This document shows, one piece after another, positions 48,631-56,776 of a stretch of DNA of 64,000 bases. How positions within the stretch are numbered: position 1 is the first letter of the stretch; each line of letters starts with the position of its first letter. The stretch comes from Streptomyces lomondensis. Lineage in GTDB: Bacteria; Actinomycetota; Actinomycetes; Streptomycetales; Streptomycetaceae. Under the pieces are notes generated by a model. That model was not told where the DNA came from and made no database searches. It saw only the letters and a program-made list of their open reading frames with translations. A program made the translations under genes and the position numbers. Location: the NCBI RefSeq assembly GCF_014651035.1, contig NZ_BMWC01000007.1:310001-374000 (forward strand). The letters run 5' to 3'.

Positions 48631-49914
48631 TCACGCCGGCTCGGGCACCCGGCGGTGGCCGGTGAGGACGACGATGGCGCCGACGACGGCCAGGCCCATC
48701 AGGACGGTGCCGAAGACGGTCGCCCCGGTGGGCAGGCCCACGGCGTCCATGAGGTAGCCCGTGGACACCGGCAGGAGGCCCGCCGGGATGTAACCGCCCA
48801 CGTTCAGCGCGGCGTTGGCCTCGGCGAGCCGCTGCGCCGGGACGGTGGAGTTGAGCAGCGAGAGGCCGCCGAGCTGGCCCATGCCCTGGCCGGCCCCGGC
48901 GAGCAGGGCGGAGGCGACGAGCAGGGCGACCGAGGAGGCGTGCACGGCGGCGATCAGCGCTCCCATGCTGAGGGTGGTGCTGATCGCGCCGGCGGTCAGG
49001 ATGGTGCGCCGGCGCAGTTTCTGCACGGCGAACTGGACGCCGGTGGCGGCGAGGAACATGACGAACGCCATGGCACCGGAGACGATCCGGCTGGTGGTGC
49101 CGAGCAGTTCGGTCAGCAGGGTGGGGCCGAGCGACAGCACGAAGGACGTGGCGGTGATGCCGGGCGCGAACACCGCGATGCCCAGGGTGAGATGGATGCC
49201 GTTGCCGTGCGGCACGCCGGGCACGCGCACCCAGGCGCCCTTGCCGCGGGCGGCGGGACGGCGTACGGGCATGCGCAGCACGGCGAGGACGGCCGTGACC
49301 AGCAGGACGGCCTCGACGACGAAGACGGTCACGGTGGGGGCCGGGAGCGTCTCGGACAGCAGGCCGGCGAGCAGCGGGCCGAGGCCGGCCCCGAAGACCA
49401 TCGCGCAGGAGGCCAGCAGCGCGGCCAGCCGCTTGCGCTCCGGGCCCGCGACGTCCGTCACGGCCGCCATGCCGGCGGAGACGACGGCGCCGACGGCGAT
49501 GCCGGTGAACAGCCGGGCGATGATCAGCGCGGCGACCGTCGTGACGGTCGCGAAGATGGCGCAGGCGGCGAGGGCGAGGCCGAGCGCGGGCAGCAGCACG
49601 GGCTTGCGGCCGAGCCGGTCGGAGACGACGCCCGACACGAGCAGCGAGCCCAGCAGCCCGACGATGTAGAACGCGAAGACGACGGTCAGGGTGCCCTTGG
49701 AGAACCCGATGTCGCGCTGCCACAGCACGTACAGCGGGGTCGCCGCGTTGGACAGCACGAAGACGGCGGTGACGGGCCACGCCGCCAGCCACACCCACCA
49801 GGTGGGCGTACGGCGCTCGGTCCGCGCGGGCGCGGCCGGCTCCGGTGGGGCGGGGGACGCGGGGCGTTGCTGGGCGTCCACCGCCTCGGCGGACACGGTC
49901 CGACTCTCCGACAT
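48631..49914 (-). CDS. MFS transporter
   Basis: The 427-residue protein has a Pro/Ala-rich cytoplasmic N-terminus and twelve hydrophobic helices. The loop 2-3 motif of the major facilitator family is present as GVVSDRLGRKPVLLPA. Other conserved stretches are RLFTGIAVGAVVSAGMAAVT and GPERKRLAALLASCAMVFGA. It probably exports a drug or metabolite. It is divergent from an ArsR-type repressor gene, and the shared 98-bp region carries two matching palindromes, so substrate-induced derepression is likely. Confidence 0.9.
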   Translation of the reverse strand: MSESRTVSAEAVDAQQRPASPAPPEPAAPARTERRTPTWWVWLAAWPVTAVFVLSNAATPLYVLWQRDIGFSKGTLTVVFAFYIVGLLGSLLVSGVVSDRLGRKPVLLPALGLALAACAIFATVTTVAALIIARLFTGIAVGAVVSAGMAAVTDVAGPERKRLAALLASCAMVFGAGLGPLLAGLLSETLPAPTVTVFVVEAVLLVTAVLAVLRMPVRRPAARGKGAWVRVPGVPHGNGIHLTLGIAVFAPGITATSFVLSLGPTLLTELLGTTSRIVSGAMAFVMFLAATGVQFAVQKLRRRTILTAGAISTTLSMGALIAAVHASSVALLVASALLAGAGQGMGQLGGLSLLNSTVPAQRLAEANAALNVGGYIPAGLLPVSTGYLMDAVGLPTGATVFGTVLMGLAVVGAIVVLTGHRRVPEPA

Positions 49915-49938
49915 GGGTGCTCCCTCCGGGCAAGCTCA

Positions 49939-49984
49939 GTACGAGTCCATTCGAACTTAGCATGCAGTACGATTGAACTCGTAC
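49939..49984. promoter_or_regulatory. Twin operators between MFS and ArsR-type genes
   Basis: Two 18-base inverted repeats of the form GTACGA-N6-TCGTAC lie at 49939-49956 (one mismatch, TCGAAC) and 49967-49984 (perfect arms). Their starts are 28 bases apart. They fill the space between the divergent start codons at 49914 and 50013 and very likely bind the adjacent winged-helix repressor. Confidence 0.75.
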
Positions 49985-50012
49985 ATAGGATTCGGGTTAT
50001 AGGGAGTGGCCT

Positions 50013-50396
50013 ATGTCTGCGACGGTTCGAGGGGCGCCGGTCATCAGGGTGTTGCCGGAGCCGGAGGGCCTGCCGGAACCGCTGCCCGAGCCGGCGGTCG
50101 AGGACCTGCGTCTGGAGACGGTGCTGGGAGCGCTGAGCGACCCGCTGCGCCTGCGGATCGTGCAGAAGCTCCTGCTGGAGTCGGAGACGTTCGACCACTC
50201 CTGCGGCTGGTTCGGCCTGGACCGCCCCAAGTCCTCCCTCACCCACCACTTCAAGGCCCTGCGCGAGGCCGGTGTCACCCGCCAGCGCCAGTACGGCCTG
50301 GAACGCCGCAGCCACGTCCGCGTCACCGATCTCAACGCCCGCTTCCCGGGGCTGCTCGACCTGGTGGCGGCCTGGACCCCGCCGGACGCGACCTGA
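50013..50396 (+). CDS. ArsR-type winged-helix repressor
   Basis: The ATG at 50013 behind AGGGAGTGGCCT gives 127 residues. A Pro/Glu-rich N-terminal arm leads to the ArsR/HTH_20 domain: VLGALSDPLRLRIVQKLLLE, then DRPKSSLTHHFKALREAGVT (recognition helix) and the wing RQRQYGLERRSHVRV. There is a cysteine in FDHSCGWFG just before the recognition helices. It presumably represses the divergent MFS gene and itself through the twin GTACGA-N6-TCGTAC sites and releases them on ligand binding. Confidence 0.88.
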   Translation: MSATVRGAPVIRVLPEPEGLPEPLPEPAVEDLRLETVLGALSDPLRLRIVQKLLLESETFDHSCGWFGLDRPKSSLTHHFKALREAGVTRQRQYGLERRSHVRVTDLNARFPGLLDLVAAWTPPDAT

Positions 50397-50415
50397 ACCG
50401 ACCCTCGCCCTCGCG

Positions 50416-50448
50416 TTGTTCGGCGCCGCGGACCGAGTGGCCGAACAA
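50416..50448. promoter_or_regulatory. Long-spaced inverted repeat, copy A
   Basis: TTGTTCGGC (50416-50424) and GCCGAACAA (50440-50448) are separated by 15 bases. They lie 75 bases before the lipoprotein start. The same arms with the same 15-base spacer recur at 55331-55367. It could be an operator pair or an RNA hairpin. Confidence 0.6.
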
Positions 50449-50523
50449 TCCGTGCCTCGTTGAACTGGGATGGGACATCCGGCGTGCGACAGCCGGACCA
50501 GGGCACGGAGAGGGGCCGAACGG

Positions 50524-51417
50524 ATGGGCAAGAGGGGGACGGCCGTCGTGATGGCCGCCGGGCTGGTACTGGCGCTCGGCGGCTGCGGCGGCGGGACGGA
50601 CGAGAAGGCCGGCGCGTCGGGCGAGGCAGCGGCGAAGCCGGCCCCGGCCCGGGCTCCGTCACGGGAACTGGTGACGTGGGTCGGCGAGATGTGCGAGTCG
50701 GCCGTGGTGCTCAAGGACCTGCGGGCGAGGAGCACCGCGGAGCTGAAGGACATCCGGGACCCGGACGCCGAGATCTTCGCCCAGGCCCGGGCCCTCGGCT
50801 ACCTCTCCGAGACGCTGACGGCGGTGGAGACCGAGGAGAGCGACCTGGAGGAACTGGACCCGCCGGGCGTTCCCGCGGCCGACCGGCTGCTCGGCGCCTG
50901 GCGGAAGAAGGTGAAGCGGGCCGTAAGCCAACTGCGCGCGATGTACCCGGACCTGGGCGGCGAGGACGCCGTCAGCGGCGCCGCCGCCATCGACCGGCAC
51001 GTCCAGTCCCTCACCCCGCCCCGGCCGGACCTGCCCGCGCTGGCCGAGCGGGACCCGCAGCTGGCGTCCGCGTACCAGCGGGCCGAGCAATGCGCCCCGG
51101 GCTGGAAGCCCCCCAAAGAGGAAACCTCCTCCCCCTCACCCGAGCCCAGCGGCCCGCTGCCCGAGGCGGCGGACGGCAAGAACGTCGCCGCGTGCTCGGA
51201 CGGCGCGTGCGAGATCCTGGTGACGTCCACGGCGGACGTCACGGCGAACGGGGTGAACGTGCACATCACCGTCGGCAACTCGGTCACCTTCCAGACCCCG
51301 AGCACCATCATGAACCTCGGCGGCCAGGGCGGCGTGGCCCAGTTCGGCGACGCCCTGAAGGTGACCGTCGTCGCGCAGAACGAGGACGGGGCCGTATTGA
51401 AGTTCGCCAAGCCCTAG
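50524..51417 (+). CDS. Lipoprotein, function unknown
   Basis: The ATG at 50524 starts a 297-residue product with a lipoprotein signal (MGKRGTAVVMAAGLVLALGG) and lipobox LGGC. An Ala/Pro linker leads to a helical domain (about 50-200, with a Cys in EMCESAVVLKDL and EQCAPGW). A Ser/Pro hinge and a small C-terminal beta domain follow (NVAACSDGACEILVTSTADV, GVNVHITVGNSVTFQTP). The helical part resembles secreted regions associated with actinobacterial WD40/NTPase neighbours, but no function can be assigned. It is convergent with the large WD40 gene; the stops are four bases apart. The inverted repeat at 50416-50448 precedes it. Confidence 0.72.
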   Translation: MGKRGTAVVMAAGLVLALGGCGGGTDEKAGASGEAAAKPAPARAPSRELVTWVGEMCESAVVLKDLRARSTAELKDIRDPDAEIFAQARALGYLSETLTAVETEESDLEELDPPGVPAADRLLGAWRKKVKRAVSQLRAMYPDLGGEDAVSGAAAIDRHVQSLTPPRPDLPALAERDPQLASAYQRAEQCAPGWKPPKEETSSPSPEPSGPLPEAADGKNVAACSDGACEILVTSTADVTANGVNVHITVGNSVTFQTPSTIMNLGGQGGVAQFGDALKVTVVAQNEDGAVLKFAKP

Positions 51418-51420
51418 TGA

Positions 51421-54400
51421 CTATCGCCCCTCGCACACCCCCCGATACGCCAGTTCCGGCAGGCGCTCCTCCCACTCCGCGCGGGTGAGGACGCCGGGTG
51501 TGTGGTCGCAGACGTAGGACGCCGCGCGGTTCGGGTTCAGGGTCCAGATGCGGGTCGTCAGGTCGTAGCCGGCGGAGGCGAGGGCGTCGCCGCGGGGGCT
51601 GAACGCGACGGTGGTGACGGTGTCGAGGTGGCCGGTGAGTTCCTGGCCGTGGGGCTCGGCCCGGGCCGGGTCCGTCACGTTCCACAGGCGGACCGTGTGG
51701 TCGCCGCCGCCGGTCGCCAGTGTCGTCCCGTCCGGGGCGAACGCCACGGCCCTGACCGCGGCGCGGTGCCCGGTCAGCTCCTCCCCCAGTGCCTCGGCCC
51801 GGCCGTTGTGTTCCACGTGAAACATCCGGACCGTGCGGTCGTCGCCGCCCGTCGCGAGCGTCCTGCCGTCCGGGGCGAACGCGACCGCGTTGACGGCCTG
51901 TTCGTGACCGGACAGCACCGCGCCCGGCCTGGCCCGCGCCGGATCGGCCACCTGCCACAGGCGTGCCGTGGCGTCCTCCGCGCCGGTGGCCAGGAGGCGG
52001 CCGTCCCGGGCGAAGGCGATGGAGGTGACGGCGTCCGTGTGGCCGCGCAGGGGCCGGCCGAGCGGCGCTGCGCGATCCGGGCGGCCGACGTCCCACAGGC
52101 GCGCCGTGTCGTCCTGGCCGCCGGTGGCCAGCGTGCGGCCGTCCGGTGCGAAGGCCACGGCCTGTACCCCGCCGTCGTGGGCCCGCACGGGCCGGCCGAG
52201 CAGCGTGGGGTGGTCGGGTGCGGAGACGTCCCACAGGCGTACGGTGCCGTCCGCGCAGCCGGTGGCCACCGTACGGCCGTCCGGCGCGAACGCGACGGCG
52301 AGTACCTGGTCCTCGTGGCCGGTCAGGGCCCGCGGCAGCCGGCGCGGGCGGTCCGGGTGGCGGACGTCCCACAGGCGGACCAGCCCGTCGTCGGTGCTGG
52401 CGGCGGCGAGCAGCCGGCCGTCGGGGCTGTAGGCGACGGCGGTCACCGGGTTGGTGAAGTCGGTGAGGACGGTCGGCGGCCGGTGCCAGAGCAGGACGTC
52501 GCCGTCGGCGCCGGTGCTCGCGAGGGTGCGGCCGTCGCGGCTGAAGGCCACCTCCCACACGGCCTCGGTGTGGCCGGTCAGCGGCTCCCCGAGCTGCTGC
52601 GGGTAGGCGGGGTTGGCCACGTTCCACAGGATCGGCGAGTCGTCCTCGCCCGCGCTCGCCAGGGTCTCGCCGTCGGGGCTGAAGGCGACGGACATGACGG
52701 GCGCGGTGTGCCCGGTGAGCGGTTCGCCGAGCGAGGTGAGGCGGCCCGGGTCCGAGGCGTCCCACAGGCGTACGGTCTCGTCGAAGCCGGCCGTGGCCAG
52801 GGTGCGGCCGTCGGGCGAGAAGGCCAGCGTCCAGACGGGGGCGGTGTGGGCGCGCAGGGGCTTGCCCAGCGGGGTGATGCCGTCGTCCGCGCCGTAGCGC
52901 CACATCCGTACGGTGCCGTCGTAGCCCGCCGTCGCCAGCGTGGTCCCGCCGGGGGCGAACGCGACCGCGCGGACGCTGCCGTCGTCCGACTCGTCGGCCC
53001 GGGCCGGTTCGCCGAGCGGGGTGGGGCGGGCCGGGTCGGTCAGGTTCCACAGCCGTACGGTGCCGTCGTCGCCGGCGGTGGCCAGGGTCCGGCCGTCGGG
53101 GGCGAACGCGGCGGAGACGATGTTCTTCTCGTCGTGGCTCACCAGCGGGCGGCCGAGGGCGCGGGGCCGGTTCCGGTCGCGTACGTCCCACAGGCGGATG
53201 GCGCCGCCGTCACCGGTCGCCGCCAGCAGGTGCCGGTCCGCCGGTGCGAAGGCGACGGCGCCGACCGGGGAGCCGAGGCGCAGCGGCTCGCCCAGTGCCC
53301 GCCCGGCGGTGTCCCTCAGCCGGACCAGGTCGTCGTGGCCGCCACTGGCGAGGGTGCGGCCGTCGGGCGCGTACGCCACGGAGCTGCCGACACCGTCGTG
53401 GCCGGGCAGCCGGGTGGCCAGCACGCGGCCCGCGTCCGAGGCCAGCCGGGTCTCCAGGTCCGCGGTGGAACGCATGCCGTACGCGGCGACGTCGAGCCGG
53501 GCGGCCAGCCCGGCGTGGGTCTCGCGGAGCCGGTCGGCCTCGGCGGTGAGCTGCCCGAAGACGGCGTCGTCCCGTTCGGCCTGCGCGGTGGCCCGGGCCT
53601 GGAGGGCGACGACGGCGGTGCCGGTGGCGAGCAGGGCGAGCGCGGCGAGGACGGCCACGACCGTGCGGCGCAGCAGCGAGGCGCGGTGCCGGCGGCGCAG
53701 CGAGGAGGTGAGGAACCGCCGCTCCAGCGGGGTCAGTTCGTCGCTGCCGGTGACGGGCGGGAAGGCGTCGCGGGCGGCGGACAGCCGGGAGCCGGCGTAG
53801 AGGGCGGCGTTCTCCTGCCCGAGCGCCTGCCAGGTGCGGGCCGCCTCGGAGAGAGCGCGGTGGACGCGCAGCCGGTCGCGTTCGGCGTCGATCCAGGCGC
53901 GCAGCCGGGGCCAGGCGGTGATGAGGGCCTCGTGGGCGAGGTCGGCGGTGCCGTCGTCGAAGGTGATGAGCCGGGCCCGGGCCAGGCGTTCCAGGACCAC
54001 CCGGGTGTCGGCGGGGTTGCCGAAGTCGAGCTCGGCGTGGTCGGTGGGACGGCGGGTGTCGGCCGTGCCGTCGCCGGGGGCGACCAGGCGGAGCAGGATG
54101 CGCCGGGCCAGCTCGGCCTGTGGTTCGGTGAGTTCCTCGTAGACCTGCTCGGCGGTCCGGACGACGGCGCCGTGCAGTCCGCCGGCCGCCTCGTACGCGG
54201 CCTCGGTCAGGGCGCGGCCGCTGCGGTGGCGCCAGGTCTCCAGCAGGGCGTGGGACATCAGGGGCAGTCCGCCGGGGGCGCCCTCGACCTCGTCCAGGAG
54301 GCGTTCGGTCAGGGCGCGTTCGACGATCAGCCCGTCGGCCGCGGCCGGGCGGACGATGGCCTCCCTCAGTTCCGCGCGGCTCATCGGCCCGGCGAGCAGG

Positions 54401-55209
54401 GTCGCGTCCTGCAACGCCGCGGTCAGCCCGGGGTGTTCGGCGCACCGGCCGAGGAAGTCGGCCCGCACGGCGATGACGACGCGCAGCCGGCTGTCGGCCT
54501 CGGTGGCGGCGACGAGCCGGTCGATGAAGGCGTCCCGGTCGGCCGGGTCGGCGCCGAGGGTGTACAGCTCCTCGAACTGGTCGACGATCAGCCAGGTGTC
54601 GGCGTCCGTGCCGGGCACGGGTTCCAGCCGTTCGGCGTGGGTGCGCAGCGGGTCGGCGCCGGGGGTGAGGATCCGTACGGCCGCGGGCGGGGCCTCGTCG
54701 TCCTCGCCCGGGGTGCGCAGCCGGGGGATCAGGCCGGCGCGCAGCAGGGAGGACTTGCCGCTGCCGGAGGGGCCGAAGACGGCGGTGAAGCGGTGCTTGC
54801 GGTTCAGCTCGGCCAGCCGCTCCACGAGCCGGTCGCGGCCGAAGAACAGCTCGGCGTCGCCCGGTTCGAACCGGGTCAGGCCCCGGTAGGGCGGCCGGGC
54901 CGTGTCGTCGGCCTCGGCCTCGGCGGCCAGCTCGGCCGACGCCTCGCGCCAGCGGCGCTCCCACTCGGCGAGGTCGCCGCCGCACGCCTTGACGTAGGCG
55001 AGCGTCACCGCGCGGGTGGGCAGTTGCCTGCCCGCCGCCGCCTGGGACAGGGTGGTCACCCCGTACCGCGCCCGGCGCGCCATCTCCCGGTAGGTGGGCC
55101 GGCCCGCGGACTCGCGCAACTCCCGCAGCCCGGCGGCGAACCGCTGCACCGGTCCGGCCTCCGGGTCCAGCTCGCCCTCGGCGCGGCCCGGCCCCGCTTG
55201 TCCCGGCAC
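51421..55209 (-). CDS. HTH-nSTAND1 NTPase with C-terminal WD40 propellers
   Basis: I favour the GTG at 55209, behind AGGGGAGGGGGCGG; ATGs at 55248 and 55272 lack a ribosome-binding site. The product has about 1262 residues. An XRE-like helix-turn-helix (about 20-80, TYREMARRARYGVTTLSQAA) precedes an nSTAND NTPase. Its Walker A is AVFGPSGSGKSSLLRAGLIP, Walker B is TWLIVDQFEELYTLG, and arginine-rich helical lid and winged-helix parts follow. One transmembrane helix reads TVVAVLAALALLATGTAVVA, at about 528-547. Roughly fourteen WD40 repeats follow (VAFAPDGRTLATGGDDRTVR and similar), making two seven-bladed propellers. Such proteins act as signal-transducing switches in development or conflict. 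Its ligand is unknown. Confidence 0.9.
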   Translation of the reverse strand: MPGQAGPGRAEGELDPEAGPVQRFAAGLRELRESAGRPTYREMARRARYGVTTLSQAAAGRQLPTRAVTLAYVKACGGDLAEWERRWREASAELAAEAEADDTARPPYRGLTRFEPGDAELFFGRDRLVERLAELNRKHRFTAVFGPSGSGKSSLLRAGLIPRLRTPGEDDEAPPAAVRILTPGADPLRTHAERLEPVPGTDADTWLIVDQFEELYTLGADPADRDAFIDRLVAATEADSRLRVVIAVRADFLGRCAEHPGLTAALQDATLLAGPMSRAELREAIVRPAAADGLIVERALTERLLDEVEGAPGGLPLMSHALLETWRHRSGRALTEAAYEAAGGLHGAVVRTAEQVYEELTEPQAELARRILLRLVAPGDGTADTRRPTDHAELDFGNPADTRVVLERLARARLITFDDGTADLAHEALITAWPRLRAWIDAERDRLRVHRALSEAARTWQALGQENAALYAGSRLSAARDAFPPVTGSDELTPLERRFLTSSLRRRHRASLLRRTVVAVLAALALLATGTAVVALQARATAQAERDDAVFGQLTAEADRLRETHAGLAARLDVAAYGMRSTADLETRLASDAGRVLATRLPGHDGVGSSVAYAPDGRTLASGGHDDLVRLRDTAGRALGEPLRLGSPVGAVAFAPADRHLLAATGDGGAIRLWDVRDRNRPRALGRPLVSHDEKNIVSAAFAPDGRTLATAGDDGTVRLWNLTDPARPTPLGEPARADESDDGSVRAVAFAPGGTTLATAGYDGTVRMWRYGADDGITPLGKPLRAHTAPVWTLAFSPDGRTLATAGFDETVRLWDASDPGRLTSLGEPLTGHTAPVMSVAFSPDGETLASAGEDDSPILWNVANPAYPQQLGEPLTGHTEAVWEVAFSRDGRTLASTGADGDVLLWHRPPTVLTDFTNPVTAVAYSPDGRLLAAASTDDGLVRLWDVRHPDRPRRLPRALTGHEDQVLAVAFAPDGRTVATGCADGTVRLWDVSAPDHPTLLGRPVRAHDGGVQAVAFAPDGRTLATGGQDDTARLWDVGRPDRAAPLGRPLRGHTDAVTSIAFARDGRLLATGAEDATARLWQVADPARARPGAVLSGHEQAVNAVAFAPDGRTLATGGDDRTVRMFHVEHNGRAEALGEELTGHRAAVRAVAFAPDGTTLATGGGDHTVRLWNVTDPARAEPHGQELTGHLDTVTTVAFSPRGDALASAGYDLTTRIWTLNPNRAASYVCDHTPGVLTRAEWEERLPELAYRGVCEGR

Positions 55210-55330
55210 GTGTCCGCCCCCTCCCCTTGTTCGCCCTGCCCCGACCATCGGCGGTACCGGCGCACGGGGCACGGGCGTTCACCTGATCCTCACGCTTCCT
55301 CCAGGTCACTTGGTTCTGTCGGTGCCTCCT

Positions 55331-55367
55331 GGTTGTTCGGCCCCGGGGGAGGGCCTGCCGAACAACC
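55331..55367. promoter_or_regulatory. Long-spaced inverted repeat, copy B
   Basis: GGTTGTTCGGC (55331-55341) pairs with GCCGAACAACC (55357-55367) across exactly 15 bases, extending the arms of copy A by two bases each. It lies between the divergent WD40-NTPase gene and the GH16 gene, 101 bases before the GH16 start. Confidence 0.6.
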
Positions 55368-55397
55368 CTCCGCGGCGGTCGACTGAGTGTGGGGCAC

Positions 55398-55439
55398 GGC
55401 GCGGTCCGAGCCCTGCGAGGGGAGGGCTCGGACCGCGCC
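55398..55439 (+). terminator. Strong hairpin in the GH16 leader
   Basis: A perfect 17-bp stem (GGCGCGGTCCGAGCCCT, 55398-55414 with 55423-55439) has an 8-base loop. It ends 29 bases before the GH16 start codon. It may stop readthrough from upstream or act as an attenuator. There is no T-run. Confidence 0.6.
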
Positions 55440-55468
55440 CGCCATCCATCCGAGGCTGGAGGAGAGTC

Positions 55469-56305
55469 ATGTACAGACGGCAGCGGCACCTCGCCGCGGG
55501 ACTCGGCGCGGCGGCACTCACGCTGACGCTCACGGCGACCGCCGCGACCCCCGCCCCCGCGACGACGGCCGCCGAACGCTACGGCTGGGGCGCCCCGCTC
55601 CCCGCCGGCTCGGACGAGTTCGACTACGGCTCCGCGACCGACCCCGCCGTACCGGACCGCGCCAAGTGGCGCCTGGCGGGCGGCGATGTCGACGCGTGCT
55701 GGCCCGGCCACAGCGGCAACGGCCGCCGCTGCGACGCCAACACCCGGGTCGTCGGAGGCGTCCTGCGCATGACCGGCGAGGCCGACGGCGACAGCGGCTG
55801 GCTCGCCTCGCAGTACGGCCAGAAGTACGGCCGGTGGGAGGCCCGCGTGCGCTCCCGGGCCACCGCCCCCGACAACGGCCGGGCGTACCACCCGCTGCTG
55901 ATCCTGTGGCCCGACTCGAACCAGCACCCCGAGGACGGCGAGTACGACTACCTGGAGAACGGCGCCCCCGGCGAGGACTGCGCCGAGGCGTTCCTGCACT
56001 ACCCCCATCCCGAGGACGTGCCCGTACAGCAGGAGTTCGCGCGCAAGTGCGGCGTGGACCTGTCGCAGTGGCACAACGTCGCGATCGAGTGGACCCCGGA
56101 CCACCTGCGCGGCTTCCTCGACGGCGAGGAGTGGTTCCGCTTCTCCGGCGGCGCGAACGCGGACCGCGACTGCATCCAGTGCGCCCCCTCCATGCACCAG
56201 ACCATCCAGCTCGACAACTTCCACGGGGACGGCCTGCAGAGCGCGGTCTACGAAGTGGACTGGGCGCGGGTCTACGCCCTGCCGGACGACGAAAGCGTGA
56301 GGTGA
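55469..56305 (+). CDS. Secreted glycoside hydrolase family 16 protein
   Basis: The ATG at 55469 has a GGAGGAGAG site and gives 278 residues with a signal peptide (RRQRHLAAGLGAAALTLTLT, cleavage after ATTAA or nearby). The mature beta jelly roll carries the GH16 catalytic signature E-x-D-x-x-E in EDGEYDYLENG, with the nucleophile and acid/base glutamates both present. Flanking strands are YGRWEARVRSRA, HPLLILWPDSN, QWHNVAIEWTPDHLRGFLDG and MHQTIQLDNF. Cys residues near VDACWPGHSGNGRRC suggest a disulfide. It likely cleaves a beta-1,3- or 1,4-linked glucan outside the cell. Two membrane-protein genes follow within 7 bases each. Confidence 0.9.
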   Translation: MYRRQRHLAAGLGAAALTLTLTATAATPAPATTAAERYGWGAPLPAGSDEFDYGSATDPAVPDRAKWRLAGGDVDACWPGHSGNGRRCDANTRVVGGVLRMTGEADGDSGWLASQYGQKYGRWEARVRSRATAPDNGRAYHPLLILWPDSNQHPEDGEYDYLENGAPGEDCAEAFLHYPHPEDVPVQQEFARKCGVDLSQWHNVAIEWTPDHLRGFLDGEEWFRFSGGANADRDCIQCAPSMHQTIQLDNFHGDGLQSAVYEVDWARVYALPDDESVR

Positions 56306-56311
56306 CCGACG

Positions 56312-56770
56312 ATGGCAAACGCACCCAAGACGCGCATGCCGAGGATCCTGATCTGCGTCCTCGCCCTGGTCGCCCTGCACGCGCTGGGCTCGGCCTTCGG
56401 CGGCTGGGCGATCCTCGAAGAGAACCGGAGCAAGCAGGAGCACGGGCAGGACCTGCTCATGCCGATGGGCATGGCCTGGTTCATGGCGCTGATCATCTGG
56501 GGTCTGGCGGCGCTCCAGGTCGCCTGCGTCGTCCTGGCCCGCAAGCGCCGCGCCTGGGTCCGGGTGGTGCTCATCGTGTGCCTGTCCCTCGCGTCGGTGG
56601 GGACGACCTTCGCCTTCATCGGCTCGCTGACCACCGGGGCCCCCAGCCTCGCGGCGTTCCTGCTCGCCTGCTTCGACATCGCGGCCGTGTGGACGGTGAG
56701 CGGCGAGACCGGCCGCGCGTACTTCTCCGTACGCGCCCCGGCGCACCCGGCACCGCACCCGGGGGTGTGA
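56312..56770 (+). CDS. Four-helix membrane protein, function unknown
   Basis: The 152-residue protein begins 6 bases after the GH16 stop. Helices are seen in ILICVLALVALHALGSAFGG, LLMPMGMAWFMALIIWGLAA, WVRVVLIVCLSLASVGTTFA and SLAAFLLACFDIAAVWTV. The tail is Ala/Pro/His-rich. The pattern suggests a small actinobacterial membrane protein (RDD- or DUF-like), but I do not recognise a named family. Spacing implies co-transcription with the GH16 gene and the next gene. Confidence 0.72.
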   Translation: MANAPKTRMPRILICVLALVALHALGSAFGGWAILEENRSKQEHGQDLLMPMGMAWFMALIIWGLAALQVACVVLARKRRAWVRVVLIVCLSLASVGTTFAFIGSLTTGAPSLAAFLLACFDIAAVWTVSGETGRAYFSVRAPAHPAPHPGV

Positions 56771-56776
56771 GCGCCC

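Noticed and set aside
51502..55386. A 1294-residue open frame antisense to the WD40 protein
   Set aside because: Its Gly/Ala/Val/Arg-rich sequence mirrors the repeats on the other strand, which encode clear Walker and WD40 motifs. It has no ribosome-binding site.
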